Origin: Gordionus sp. m RMFG-2023
Taxonomy: Eukaryota; Nematomorpha; Gordioida; Chordodea; Parachordodidae
DNA length: 64,000 bases
Direction: 5' to 3'
Assembly (NCBI RefSeq): GCF_954871325.1
Contig: NC_088779.1
Location: 9,178,846-9,242,845, forward strand
The notes beneath the pieces are model-generated. The model was not told the origin of the DNA and did no database searches. It saw only the letters and a list, made by a program, of their open reading frames with translations. The position numbers and the translations under genes are program-made. Below are positions 47,001 through 54,181 of this stretch, one piece after another. Numbering within the stretch: position 1 is the first letter of the stretch; every line of letters starts with the position of its first letter.

Positions 47001-48601
47001 AGTAAAATTTCCAGATGTAAAAAATAGCTGAAAGCTTTTTTTTTTACCTCATACTATTTATTGATATTTTGAGTAATTTACTAGTAAATTTAAAAAGATT
47101 ATATAGGGAATAATCAAGTTTGGATGTATAGCCCTTAATAAATATATTTAAATATTACATTGGCCAATTTTTCTTGATTAAATAGCATCTCACTTTCATG
47201 GTTGGCTAATGCTTTTTGAGCCTTTCCCAGGTTGGATTTCAATGCAAGTATGTGCTCTGGTTTACCTCCTTTGATGTAATTAAAATTTTTACCATTGAAG
47301 TTTAGATCAAAAGATGTTTCCAAATAACTTTTGTTGGTGAGATTATTGCTAACTGTACTTACGGTAACTGCTGTTTGTTCAATTTCATTCTGCAGTTTGA
47401 TTGCCTGATTCTTGGCCAATTCAATTTCTCTACTTTGACTCTCTAAATGAGTTAATTTTTCCTAAAAAAAAACCAGTTTATCTATAAAATTAAAAAGCAA
47501 TATCAATATTTAAATGTCAACTATTGATTAGAGTTATAAAAACCTGCAAAGGTTTCATTTCAGCATCAATTTCTATAACTTTATCAGTTGCTAGTTTAAA
47601 TCTCTTTTCAGCCTTTTTAAGATTTTCTTCCAACTCATCAGCAAATTCTTTGTTTTCTTTCAGGTATTTTAATTCTGCATTGTATAATTTTATCTCATTT
47701 TTCTGCAATTTATAAAGTAAAATTAGTATCTTATATTATATTTATTAAACTAATGGCATTAATATTGAATATTCAAAATGATAAACATTTAATAATTATC
47801 TAATAAAATATAATATATAAATAAAATTATATAATTTTAAATTCATTCTATAAATTATAATATGTACCTGATTTTTTTTAATGTCATTTATTGCATTTAA
47901 GGCTTTAATATATTTGGTTGCAGCAAATATGTTATCAAATTTTTGTTTTAATTGTTTTCCCTCACTTAAAGGCCTGTTATATAAATATTCAAATTAACTT
48001 ATCAATAAATATTCAATGTACCATAAAGCATCCTCTTGATGACAAAATATTACATTATTTAAAATAGACTTTGAAACTCCTAATGCACTAATCATTTCTT
48101 TATCAATTTCAGCACATCTTGAACTAATGCTAACCTTTTCACCATTATGTTTCCATCTGGTAATTACACCATCTAATGTTTGAAATTCTACTTTTTTAGC
48201 CTTTTGTGTAGTTTTCATTGATCTTTGAACAACCAATTGCTTTCCTTGCAAATCTTTTATTTGCAATCTTAACTGTCCTTTAACTTCAATTTCATGTGCT
48301 ACCTACAAATAATTATATTATAAAATTAATTTTTATAAATACTTTAGGGTCATGTACAAATGCCGATCCTTTTCCATTTCCTGGAGGCATTTCCCCAGTT
48401 GTTAAATAATTTAAGCATTCAATAATAGTCTAAGTGTTAAATTTATATTTAAATATGAAATATTAGTATAACTGTTTTCCCAGTCCCGTTAGGTCCTAAA
48501 ATCAATGTTAAAGGCTTAAAAAACTTAATGATTTGTCTATCTGTATCATTCGGTCCAAAGCTCCTAATTCCGTGAATACTCATCTGTTCAATAGATGACA
48601 T
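18044..48601 (-). CDS. RAD50: RAD50 double-strand-break repair ATPase (27 exons, complete)
   Basis: Rad50 is the SMC-like ABC ATPase of the MRE11-RAD50-NBS1 complex. It tethers and processes DNA ends in the nucleus and activates ATM. I place 27 exons, all with GT-AG borders and consistent phases, totalling 4,518 nt (1,505 residues plus TAA); human RAD50 has 1,312. In order: Walker [10 protein letters not shown] (residues 36-44), Q-loop FCHQED (158-163), N-terminal coiled coil, zinc hook CPIC (804-807), C-terminal coiled coil, ABC signature SAGQK (1413-1417), Walker B LALDEP (about 1439-1444) and switch histidine THD (1479-1481). No catalytic motif is missing. Extra length sits in an Asn/Ser-rich piece of exon 10 and an inserted stretch in exons 23-24. 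The introns carry many transposons, so the gene spans 30.6 kb. Confidence 0.96.
18263..18396 (-). CDS. RAD50: RAD50 exon 26: Walker B and D-loop
   Basis: [20 protein letters not shown], then [20 protein letters not shown]. It contains the Walker B acidic pair (DE at residues 1442-1443) and the TTNLD D-loop, nearly identical to vertebrate RAD50. Confidence 0.96.
18686..19020. mobile_element. hAT-type miniature element, TAGAGRTCT family (in RAD50 intron 25)
   Basis: Begins TAGAGATCTAGAACGGG and ends with GCAGATCTC, flanked by an exact 8-bp duplication ATACTTAT (18678-18685, 19021-19028). Short GGGC/GCCC blocks lie near the ends. Non-coding. Confidence 0.87.
19306..19400 (-). CDS. RAD50: RAD50 exon 25: ABC signature
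   Basis: 95 nt encoding [18 protein letters not shown], then RNRCSAGQK. The SAGQK signature contacts the ATP bound by the partner subunit. It is short enough to be overlooked in an ORF search, but the motif is diagnostic and both phases fit. Confidence 0.95.
19604..20238. mobile_element. hAT-type miniature element with AACCCGAACC-rich ends
   Basis: Ends CAGGGATTAGAACCGAACCC and, inverted, CAAGGATGCAAACCCGGC, with iterated GAACC/GGTTC motifs near both ends and an AT-rich middle. The flanks CGCGTATA and CGCTGTATA fit an 8-bp duplication with one indel. It lies in RAD50 intron 24. Confidence 0.75.
21009..21166 (-). CDS. RAD50: RAD50 exon 24: lineage-specific acidic/basic insert
   Basis: 52 open codons without counterpart in human RAD50. 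An acidic part ([13 protein letters not shown]) is followed by a Gly/Lys-rich basic part ([20 protein letters not shown]) and then a [11 protein letters not shown] tail. Phase 2 entry and phase 1 exit fit exons 23 and 25 exactly, and both borders are GT-AG, so it is very likely translated. The basic part could bind DNA or act as a nuclear localisation signal; this is inference. Confidence 0.85.
21550..21744 (-). CDS. RAD50: RAD50 exon 23: C-lobe start
   Basis: Residues 1268-1332. [20 protein letters not shown], then [18 protein letters not shown], is the highly conserved entry to the C-terminal ATPase lobe. After RSD the sequence leaves the family pattern ([18 protein letters not shown]...) and runs into the insert continued in exon 24. 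Confidence 0.93.
22691..22884. repeat. Two adjacent hairpins in RAD50 intron 22
   Basis: The first palindrome (22691-22798) has arms GTTAGCGCGAATTTGCGG and its complement, plus outer GTTACCCCTC arms. The second (22811-22884) has arms GTTAACACGAATTCA and its near-complement. Their loops share a variant of AAAATACGCTGTATTTTT, so one derives from the other or both from one element. They look like compact foldback elements without clear target duplications. Confidence 0.6.
23226..25363 (-). CDS. RAD50: RAD50 exons 20-22: end of the C-terminal coiled coil
   Basis: Exon 20 is 25363-25213 ([20 protein letters not shown] onward, ending SEIAHEK). Exon 21 is 24334-24207 ([20 protein letters not shown] onward). 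Exon 22 is 23450-23226 ([20 protein letters not shown] onward, then [20 protein letters not shown]). The last part matches the RTTELVNKDLDIYYKTLDQ segment of human RAD50. Confidence 0.92.
25707..25928. mobile_element. Foldback miniature element, copy 2
   Basis: Ends TAGTTATGCAAAAT and, inverted, TAGTGATGCAAAAT. The arms share ATTTGAGC and TTTTTAAAAACG blocks with copy 1 at 5584. The flanks GTGCTATG and GCTGCTATG resemble an 8-bp duplication. It lies in RAD50 intron 19. Confidence 0.72.
26174..29474 (-). CDS. RAD50: RAD50 exons 17-19: C-terminal coiled coil
   Basis: Exon 17 is 29474-29294 ([20 protein letters not shown] onward, ending GEKLKIQ). Exon 18 is 28058-27947 ([20 protein letters not shown] onward). 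Exon 19 is 26313-26174 ([20 protein letters not shown] onward, ending KHHGKQIT). The exon 19 donor at CACCTC/GTTTAA is chosen over longer options because only it keeps the phase with exon 20. Confidence 0.87.
26417..27334. mobile_element. hAT-type element, AGTGCTGTAAA ends
   Basis: Left end AGTGCTGTAAAGGTAACG; the right end, inverted, CAGTGCTGTAAAAC. Many GTAACG/CGTTAC motifs lie near both ends. Flanks AAATTATA and AAATTTATA fit an 8-bp duplication with one indel. No coding. It lies in RAD50 intron 18. Confidence 0.7.
28995..29264. repeat. GGCC-rich miniature element remnant
   Basis: Starts CAGAGACTTGCAGGCCCGG and ends CATAGC..TACCTCTG on the other strand, with GGCCGGGC blocks inside. It is related in plan to the TAGAGRTCT family, but the flanking duplication is not clear. 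Its right end lies only about 28 bp from the donor site of RAD50 exon 17. Confidence 0.55.
29555..32317 (+). mobile_element. hAT transposon, near full length, in RAD50 intron 16
   Basis: 2,763 bp with an exact 8-bp duplication ATCACAAG (29547-29554, 32318-32325). The inverted ends are TAGGGGTGGGACCAAT and TAGGGCTGGGAACCAAT, and both subterminal regions carry arrays of ACCAATACCAATAT. The plus-strand transposase is antisense to RAD50. It inserted 73 bp upstream of exon 17. Confidence 0.93.
29972..31690 (+). pseudogene. hAT transposase, frameshifted
   Basis: Pieces in three frames. Near 30020-30200 is a BED-like region ([16 protein letters not shown]). At 30415-30687 lies [21 protein letters not shown]-like catalytic-core sequence. 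A 292-codon open frame at 30750-31628 carries [26 protein letters not shown] and [19 protein letters not shown]. After a frame change the dimerisation motif [19 protein letters not shown] ends near 31680. The order and motifs are those of BED-zinc-finger hAT transposases. Only a handful of lesions separate the pieces, so the copy is not very old. Confidence 0.88.
32326..33479. other. RAD50 intron with decayed repeat ends
   Basis: Around 32430-32600 a GGGC-containing block with CTAGAGGTTAGCGCAGGC resembles one end of the TAGAGRTCT family, without a clean duplication. Around 32730-33265 there are GTAACTxGT-type motifs like those in the element at 26417. No gene. Confidence 0.3.
33488..34852 (-). 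CDS. RAD50: RAD50 exons 14-16: return coiled coil
   Basis: Exon 14 is 34852-34722 ([20 protein letters not shown] onward, aligned with the LAPDKLK.. segment of human RAD50). Exon 15 is 33823-33728 (32 codons, [20 protein letters not shown] onward). Exon 16 is 33638-33488 ([20 protein letters not shown] onward). Exon 15 is short and easily overlooked, but it joins in phase on both sides and restores the expected spacing. Confidence 0.87.
35143..35294 (-). CDS. RAD50: RAD50 exon 13: zinc hook
   Basis: Encodes [20 protein letters not shown], then [14 protein letters not shown]. The CPIC tetrad (residues 804-807) is the CXXC zinc hook through which two Rad50 molecules dimerise around one Zn2+ (CPVC in human). 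An additional cysteine directly precedes it. Confidence 0.94.
35394..36049 (-). CDS. RAD50: RAD50 exons 11-12: coiled coil approaching the hook
   Basis: Exon 11 is 36049-35899 ([20 protein letters not shown], ending ASCEQEILE). Exon 12 is 35461-35394 ([18 protein letters not shown], ending NDLHE, the last codon split). Typical heptad-like coiled coil. Borders are GT-AG and phases agree. Confidence 0.88.
36218..37376. mobile_element. hAT-type miniature element, TAGAGRTCT family, with a nested insertion
   Basis: Ends TAGTGATCTGCA and, inverted, TAGAGATCTGCA, with GGCCCGG-rich subterminal blocks. The 8-bp duplication ATTGGTAC is exact (36210-36217, 37377-37384). Without the nested element (36450-37224) it would be about 376 bp, close to its sister at 57764-58099, which shares its interior in reverse orientation. 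It sits in RAD50 intron 10. Confidence 0.9.
36450..37224 (+). mobile_element. hAT relic nested inside the miniature element
   Basis: Ends TAGGGCTGTGCCGAT and, inverted, TAGCCGGGCCGATCC, with repeated ATCGGATCGG near both termini. The 8-bp duplication TAAAATTG is exact (36442-36449, 37225-37232). Near 36853-36960 a hAT transposase C-terminal piece reads [20 protein letters not shown], then [11 protein letters not shown], so it is an internally deleted autonomous element. Confidence 0.9.
37385..38550. other. RAD50 intron 10 remainder, with a GC-richer island
   Basis: Bases about 37545-37720 are richer in G+C than the surrounding intron and are open in one frame on each strand, but I recognise no protein. 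It may be an old transposon piece. The rest is AT-rich. Confidence 0.3.
38561..39060 (-). CDS. RAD50: RAD50 exon 10: coiled coil with an Asn/Ser/Thr-rich insert
   Basis: 500 nt, residues about 540-706. After [15 protein letters not shown] comes a low-complexity stretch with many Asn, Ser and Thr ([19 protein letters not shown]), then regular coiled coil from [18 protein letters not shown]. The insert helps explain why the N-terminal arm to the hook is about 120 residues longer than in human RAD50. The reading frame is uninterrupted across the exon, so the insert is translated if the splice model is right. Confidence 0.88.
39292..40823 (-). CDS. RAD50: RAD50 exons 7-9: N-terminal coiled coil
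   Basis: Exon 7 is 40823-40649 ([20 protein letters not shown] onward). Exon 8 is 40147-39978 ([20 protein letters not shown] onward, ending THTKQR). Exon 9 is 39498-39292 ([20 protein letters not shown] onward, ending DIRKT). Phases 1 and 0 agree at the joins. The sequence is charged and heptad-like with little family-specific identity, so exact splice choices here are less certain than at the ends of the gene. Confidence 0.82.
41142..41567 (+). repeat. LTR copy 1 of the composite element
   Basis: 426 bp, direct orientation, preceded by the TTATT target duplication and followed at once by the primer-site-like TTGGTGCCGTGACC. Confidence 0.87.
42068..42493 (-). repeat. LTR copy 2 (inverted)
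   Basis: Reverse complement of copies 1 and 3, same length. The bases just left of it repeat the last 15 or so bases of an LTR in direct orientation, so the junction is itself a short perfect palindrome (AGAGTTATTTTA, two bases, TAAAATAACTCT). Confidence 0.87.
42559..43137 (-). other. Left-arm copy of the zinc-knuckle reading frame
   Basis: Mirror copy of the 44064-44642 frame within the inverted repeat, almost identical in sequence. Not intact. It is a part of the fossil LTR composite. Confidence 0.75.
43295..43906. other. Spacer between the arms of the palindrome
   Basis: 612 bp of AT-rich sequence with no recognisable coding or repeat, the only part of the inverted-repeat section that is not mirrored. 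Confidence 0.7.
44064..44642 (+). CDS. Zinc-knuckle (Gag-like) reading frame of the LTR composite
   Basis: 192 residues, starting [17 protein letters not shown]. There is one CCHC zinc knuckle, [14 protein letters not shown] (CX2CX4HX4C), a basic block before it, and an acidic end ([14 protein letters not shown]). CCHC knuckles bind nucleic acid in Gag nucleocapsids and in some LINE ORF1 proteins. The frame lies about 60 bp upstream of the LTR at 44705, not next to a primer site, so its position is unusual for a gag. I do not recognise a closer relative. Confidence 0.6.
   Translation: MMNYKIETSDQIIYVKIVKKKKLFIKKDKGDIYKRCFRCRSFGHSIKNCMIPTKVLMKQECNDYVSDSEEVPTTSYFCGKNKNVISGDKYVNYNKTNEIESSNQYGNRPWPPHNYEGRFKRANNIQAKNLRESNILMENKYKYYAKTQNTSDKATKMGSTVIKVNDNIDLQKKYIHMETEEEEMLKEDKDNI
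44705..45130 (+). repeat. LTR copy 3 of the composite element
   Basis: 426 bp, direct orientation, followed by the TTATT target duplication at 45131-45135. Confidence 0.87.
45175..46814 (+). mobile_element. hAT transposon relic in RAD50 intron 6
   Basis: Both ends begin with the same 14 bp, TAGACCTGTGCGCC, in inverted orientation, followed by GC-rich subterminal sequence (CGGCGGCGCACGGCC and relatives). The 8-bp duplication is GATATATC (45167-45174) and GATATATT (46815-46822). Inside, the transposase survives as pieces: [14 protein letters not shown] near 45750 and the dimerisation motif [18 protein letters not shown] near 46445-46500, in different frames with stops between. The element is dead and antisense to RAD50. 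Confidence 0.9.
47159..47973 (-). CDS. RAD50: RAD50 exons 4-6: start of the N-terminal coiled coil
   Basis: Exon 4 is 47973-47868 ([16 protein letters not shown]... to IKKNQ). Exon 5 is 47702-47544 (53 codons, heptad-like, [20 protein letters not shown]). Exon 6 is 47461-47159 (101 codons, [20 protein letters not shown] onward). All join in phase. Similarity to other RAD50s is strongest at PLSEGK and fades into coiled coil, as the family does. Confidence 0.92.
48022..48302 (-). CDS. RAD50: RAD50 exon 3: N-lobe and Q-loop
   Basis: 281 nt. It carries [21 protein letters not shown] and [11 protein letters not shown], whose glutamine (residue 161) contacts the ATP-bound metal. It ends inside the tryptophan codon that continues in exon 4 as WPLSEG. 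Confidence 0.95.
48343..48429 (-). CDS. RAD50: RAD50 exon 2: after the P-loop
   Basis: 29 codons: [18 protein letters not shown], then [11 protein letters not shown]. This matches the TIIECLKY..TG..PPG segment of animal RAD50. Phase 0 at both ends; the intron to exon 1 is only 43 bp. Confidence 0.95.
48473..48601 (-). CDS. RAD50: RAD50 exon 1: start and Walker A
   Basis: 43 codons from ATG (48601-48599), beginning [16 protein letters not shown] and ending GPNGTGKT just before a GT donor. The start is chosen because it matches the MS.IE.MSI.G.RSF start of animal RAD50 exactly. The P-loop is split across the exon 1/2 border. Confidence 0.95.
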
Positions 48602-48990
48602 TTTTAAAAATTTAAATTAGCAGACGATAATTTATTAATATCCTTTAGAAAGTCATGAAAATAACTAGACATCTAAATTAAAAATATGAATGACATCTAA
48701 GATCTCCTACATTTATACGATAAATATTTTATTTTTAATAATATTAATATATTAATACCTGTGCACCGCGGGCTTGCCGGCAATTCATGCCGGAAAATGC
48801 CGATTGGGATAAGCTGCTAGCTAGACTCGCTGATAAATTTTTTTTATGGTGGCTGTGCGATGTGTAATTTTTAGAATGCTATTTAATACTATTTATATAT
48901 TAAATTATTATTATTATTATTTAAATTTGGAACATTAGATTGGGTGATTATGAAAATCATAATTGCTTATGTTCTCAGAAATGGAAGCCT
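48602..48990. promoter_or_regulatory. Presumed RAD50 upstream region
   Basis: About 390 bp between the RAD50 start codon and the next element. No clear TATA box or initiator can be singled out in such AT-rich sequence. A GC-rich patch at about 48762-48800 (GTGCACCGCGGGCTTGCCGG) stands out and might matter for transcription. Assignment by position only. Confidence 0.25.
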
Positions 48991-50139
48991 CGTAGGTGTA
49001 GCCAGGATTTTCATAAAGGGGGGGGGGAATTAAAAAATAACTGGCGGCTTCCCCGTTTTTTCTCGGCCTTCGGCCGGGTAAAATATTTTTACAAATTTTA
49101 ATAAAAAAAATAATCCTGGAACAAATATAAAATATATTTTTATTAGTTTATATAAAATAAAAATATAATAAATTACTTGTATTGTATATACCTTGATATA
49201 AAAGCATGGCAATAATTTATTCCAAACAATTATAAGTAATTTATTTATAAAAAGTAAGTAGACATATAGTTGATTTTATTCTATTATATAGAATTAGTTA
49301 TAAAATACTAGGTATCCACTTTTACAGACATATTTGACAGTTAGAGAATATATTACAGTTAATAATTTAACAAATTTTACTAATCAATGCTCTTGATATT
49401 AAATATAGCAACAATTTGCATTCAATTATTTAAATCTATTTATTTTAAGTAAAAATGATATTTAAATTTAATTTTCATATTATTCATACCACAATGTCTT
49501 TAAAAGACATTTTCTGATGTCCTTATCAATATTTTATATAGTTTCTGTAAAATATATAATTCGCTATATTGGTAAAAAGTCCTTGATTGTCATTTGATAA
49601 TTAGATATACTGTAAATCTACGACATATAATATTCCACTGTTTGTATTGTGCTTTAATATTTTTTTAATTTATGACTTAATTTTATCAATAGTTTTATAA
49701 TTATATTTTACTTTTATTAAGATAAATAAATTAAAATTACTCACCTTATAAAAAATTATATTTGATATATTATATTATTTAGTAATTTTATGGATCTATT
49801 ATTAATAATTATAATACATTTCACTTCTGTCTTAAGACTAATTTTTGGCTTATATTCCATTTATTAAAAAACATTTTTGGTTCATTTTACATATTTATAA
49901 ATTTATTTTCCCAAAAATCTATAAATTATGATGAATAATTTTATAAAAAAATATCAACTTTTACATTCTTTCTTTTAAATTATTATTTAAGATATATGCA
50001 TACATATTTGAGGGTCAGGAAGTGGGGGGAGGACTAAGGGGGATATTTTTTTATTAACTAAAAATGATATTTACAAAAAGTGATAAATTTCTAAAGGGGG
50101 GAGGGTTCCCCTTGCCCCCCCCCCCTAGCTACGCCTATG
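48991..50139. mobile_element. hAT non-autonomous element, AGGCGTAGCCAGG family (copy 1)
   Basis: Ends CGTAGGTGTAGCCAGG and, inverted, CATAGGCGTAGCTAGG, followed by G-runs. The 8-bp duplication GGAAGCCT is exact (48983-48990, 50140-50147). The interior is AT-rich and non-coding. It is the reverse complement, over almost its full length, of the element at 51593-52797. Confidence 0.92.
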
Positions 50140-50395
50140 GGAAGCCTATATACAAATCAATAAATCTGATTGCTCAGATATTATTTACCTAAAAGAAAAT
50201 ATGCAAAAATGTAGATTTTAAATTACTGAACTTCAAGTAATTTGTTTAAAAATATTTTTTTATTAAAATTATATTTTAAACATTCGATATTAGTGACACT
50301 ACTTGATCAGATTTTAAAATCTTAAAATTGTTTTAGAACATTTAAATTCTAATTCTACATTATTGCAATTTAATTAAACATTAAAAATTTTAGAG

Positions 50396-50510
50396 CATTT
50401 CCCAGGCTTGCTAATTTAGTTAGGAAAGTTCTTTGTATATCTGCAACCAGTAGACCCAGCAGAAGAATTTTTTACATCCCTGGATTAATACTCAATGCAA
50501 AAGGACTTAT
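50396..50510 (+). pseudogene. hAT transposase C-terminal relic
   Basis: FPRLANLVRKVLCISATSRP followed by RRIFYIPGLILNAKG reproduces the L.IPATS.PSER.FS..G dimerisation motif of hAT transposases with decayed residues. No ends or other domains are attached. Confidence 0.65.
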
Positions 50511-50657
50511 TTATGGCTCACGAATCTTGATAAAATACTATTTATTCATTAAAATTATAATTTTATTAAATCTTATTTCTAATTTATTGTTTTTCCCTAC
50601 TTTATATTTTGTTGCATTCTAAATTTTTTAAATAAAAATATAATATTATTTAATATG

Positions 50658-50789
50658 ACTCTGATCTGAGTAAAAATGAAATTCCTTGCTCTTTTTCTGA
50701 TAATGAGAAAATACATAAATTTCGGAATGAGACAGGAAATAATTTAAAAAATGAATTGAAATCTATTAACAATGTGGTAGAGAACTAAG
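50658..50789 (+). other. Short open frame of unknown nature
   Basis: About 44 codons (DSDLSKNEIPCSFSDNEKIH, then KFRNETGNNLKNELKS) closed by TAA. No acceptor-like site or start codon supports it. It may be a further piece of the neighbouring hAT relic. Confidence 0.2.
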
Positions 50790-51592
50790 AGCGCCTAAAT
50801 AAATTATAAAAAAAAATTTAATACATTAAATTATAAATTAAATTAATAATAAATAAATACAGCGCCACGTTAGGTACCTCGATGGTGTGTAGATGTGGAC
50901 CGCGTTAAAGACCGACGGCATCAATTAAGGCTTCGGTGCTCAGATCTAATTATTGATTGTTTTTTAAATATAGCCTATGCGGCTAGGTCAAACGTTTGGT
51001 TCGACTGGTGATCCATCCAGGATTTTATTTCGAACTCGGTTGAAAATATCTGAGGGCTTTACCTCTGACATTCATTGTTTGCTGATCCTACCTTTAACCA
51101 CTAATAGTTATCATATAAATCGATATTCCATTTTTGGGCTACACTAAATTAAGTCTTTTATTTTCTACTAATTGGTTAGACTTATAAACAAATTGCCATC
51201 ACTTATAATTGGTTAAATAGCCTAACTTCCAATTATTCAATTAATATTCAATATTATCTTGCCTATTGTTGAGGAGTGTATAATAACGATAAGATCCTAA
51301 ATCAGGTTTGTGTATTTGACAGGCCAAATATGGTCAAATACGGTCTATGACCAAATTCAAATGTTTTTTAAGGTAATATTAACTTTATTTAAAAAAATCT
51401 ATAATATTAATTTTAAAATATTTATTAAATTTATTATCATTCAATATAATTAATGTTTCGTCTCGATAGCAGAGTCTGGTACTGATTCATATTCATATCA
51501 TTTTTTTATTTCCTGTTGTCAAGATGTTTAATCGGTTTATGTTTTAAAAATATCAACCCAAATCGACCAATTTATTTCTAAAGATGAAGTAG
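50790..51592. other. No gene; GC-richer island at its start
   Basis: About 50865-51080 has distinctly higher G+C than its surroundings (for example GACCGACGGCATC). It has no long open frame, terminal repeats or recognisable RNA fold. The rest is AT-rich. Confidence 0.3.
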
Positions 51593-52797
51593 CATAGGCG
51601 TAGCCAGGGGGGGGCAAGGGGGAATTTCCCCCCTTCAGAAATTTATCACTTTTTGTAAATATCATTTTTAGCTAATAAAAAATATCCACCTTAGTCCCCC
51701 CCACTCCCTGACCCTCAAATATGTATGCATATATCTTAAATAATAATTTAAAAGAAAGAATGTAAAAGTTGATATTTTTTTTATAAAACTATTCATCATA
51801 ATTTATAGATTTTTGGGAAAATAAATTTATAAATATATAAAATGAATTAAAAATGTTTTTTAATAAATGGAATATAAGCCAAAGATAAGTCTTAACTCTT
51901 AAGACAGAAGTGAAATGTATTATAAATATTAATAATAGATCCATAAAATTACTAAATAATATAATATATCAAATATATTTTTTTATAAAGTGAGTAATTT
52001 TAATTTATTTATCTTAATAAAAGTAAAATATAATTATAAAACTATTGAGAAAATTAAATCATAAATTAAAAAAATATTAAAGCACAATACAAACAGTAGA
52101 ATATTATATGTCGTAGATTTACAGTATATTATCAAATGACAATCAAGTAATTTTTACCAATATAGCGAATTTTATATTTTACAGAAAACTATAAAATATT
52201 GATAAGGACATCAGAAAATATCTTAAGACATTGTGGGATGAATAATATGAAGATTTAATTTAAATATCATTTTTACTTAAAATAAATAGATGGCGTTAAA
52301 TAATTAAATGCAAATTGTTGCTATATTTAATATCAAGAGCATTGATTAGTAAAATTTGTTAAATTATTAACTGTAATATATTCTCTAACTGTCAAATATG
52401 TCTGTAAAAGTGGAATTTTACCTAATATTTTATCACTAATTCTATATAATAGAGTAAAATCAACTATATGTCTACTTACTTTTTATAAATAAATTTCTTA
52501 TAATTGTTTGGAATAAATTATTACCATGCTTTTATATTAAGGTATATACAATACAAGTAATCTATTATATTTTTATTTTATATAAACTAATAAAAGTATA
52601 TTTCGTATTTGTTCCAGGCCTATTTTTTTTATTAAAATTTGTAAAAATATTTTATGACCATATATAGATTAAAGTAACCCGGCCGAAGGCCGTGGAAAAG
52701 AGGGCCAAAGGCCCGCCCAAAAGGGAGTCTAGGGGCGAAGCCCCCAGTAATTTTTTTATTTCCCCCCCCCCTTATGAAAATCCTGGCTACGCCTACT
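51593..52797. mobile_element. hAT non-autonomous element, AGGCGTAGCCAGG family (copy 2)
   Basis: Left end CATAGGCGTAGCCAGG; the right end, inverted, AGTAGGCGTAGCCAGG. The interior matches copy 1 in reverse orientation, including the GGCCGAAGGCCG block near 52685. The target duplication is not clean (AGTAG on both sides at most). Confidence 0.82.
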
Positions 52798-52995
52798 TAG
52801 TAGAACTAGGAATTGTTAGCAAAATCCCATTTCTCTTATGGGTACGGTGAACAAATTCAATTTACTGCAGAAATCTGATTGTTTCTTATGGAAATTACTG
52901 TTTTCCACATAATTTTCTATTAAATATGTGGCCTATACTTCTGAAATTTATGTTATCGCTAGAAATATTTTGATCATTACCACCTTGCTAAATGA

Positions 52996-53187
52996 CTAAT
53001 TCTGTATTATATCATATACGTCATTAAATGCACTACTAATAGGTTGCCCCTCTTGATTTTTGAGACCCAATAAATAAGCACAATTGTGATCACAATAACT
53101 TTTTTTCTTTTTTTCTAACATATTTTTAATTTTTTTTTCTTTAGATTTTTTAGAGTATTTGATCCTATTTAACCAGGTCAAATAATC
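52996..53187 (-). CDS. Unidentified lysine-rich terminal exon or small ORF
   Basis: Open from an AG at 53189-53188 to a TAG at its left end. It reads DYLTWLNRIKYSKKSKEKKI, a run of lysines, then CDHNCAYLLGLKNQEGQPI and SSAFNDVYDIIQN. The second half has balanced, protein-like composition. A candidate first exon (MNLFPNPIKFSNYPTK, about 53315-53268) lies upstream with a GTAGGT donor, but the phase does not fit. I recognise no family. Confidence 0.3.
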   Translation of the reverse strand, partial: DYLTWLNRIKYSKKSKEKKIKNMLEKKKKSYCDHNCAYLLGLKNQEGQPISSAFNDVYDIIQN

Positions 53188-53630
53188 CTCCGGTCAATTG
53201 ACTGACTTGCTAACCCTATCCTAAACAGACATACTTAAATAAATGAGATATGAACCTACCTTTTGTTGGATAGTTAGAAAATTTGATAGGATTTGGGAAT
53301 AGATTCATCTTTATAAATGTTTAAATCACATTCTGATATAAGATTTTATGTTGAATCATTTTTTTTATCTTCAAATATATTTAGTATATTTTTTATATCC
53401 ATTTATATATCACTAAGATTAAATCACGTTTTTGTATAAATTTATTTATAACCATATAATAATATATACCTGATTAATCAAGAAAAATCTTCACTATATA
53501 TATATATAATGAATATATTCAGAAAAAATGTAATCTTTTCTTTTAACTAAGTCAAGTGTCTTAAGATCAGAATCTGTGATTAAGGCTGATAATTGTATCT
53601 GTTGACAAGAGGGGAAAAGTCTTGTCAATA

Positions 53631-53772
53631 AGAATATTAGATGTCGGTCTTGAGAGAATTAATATTTTAGAATAACGTCTTTTATTCAATATTTTTATAA
53701 ATAGAATATTAGATGTCGGTTTTGAGAGAATTTATATTTTAGAATAACGCCTTTTATTCAATATTTTTAAAT
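53631..53772. repeat. Tandem duplication, 72-bp unit, two copies
   Basis: The unit beginning AGAATATTAGATGTCGGT and containing TTAGAATAACGYCTTTTATT occurs at 53631-53702 and again at 53703-53772 with a few differences. No function apparent. Confidence 0.85.
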
Positions 53773-54181
53773 TGATAAAATTAACTGATAGTTTTTATCA
53801 TATAATCTCTTTTTATATCCAAGGTCAATCAATCATGTAAAAATGTATACGTTATCCAATTTACAAAATATAATATATCAAACGATCGCCTTTAACCTTA
53901 TCTAAAATGAGAAAGTATATTAATACAAAACGAATATATCGTTAAAAAGAATATATAGTTACTAACATGTAACACTATCAATTATCCTTATAATTCTTGC
54001 TCTATTATTTAGAATTATTTTATATCTTGAACTTAATTCCCTAGCTATTAAAAATGTGTCGCCTTTTGAAATCGATCTTAGGATCCTTGACAACAAATAT
54101 AAAAATTGAATTCATATTCTTGATATATTTTAAAATATATTGTCTATAACTATAAATTTGGGACTGTTTTAATCCATTACC

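Noticed and set aside
47524-47715. Plus-strand open frame of 63 codons
   Set aside because: It is the antisense shadow of RAD50 exon 5.
51593-52797. Exact 8-bp duplication for copy 2 of the AGGCGTAGCC family
   Set aside because: The flanks share only AGTAG; I could not support an exact duplication.
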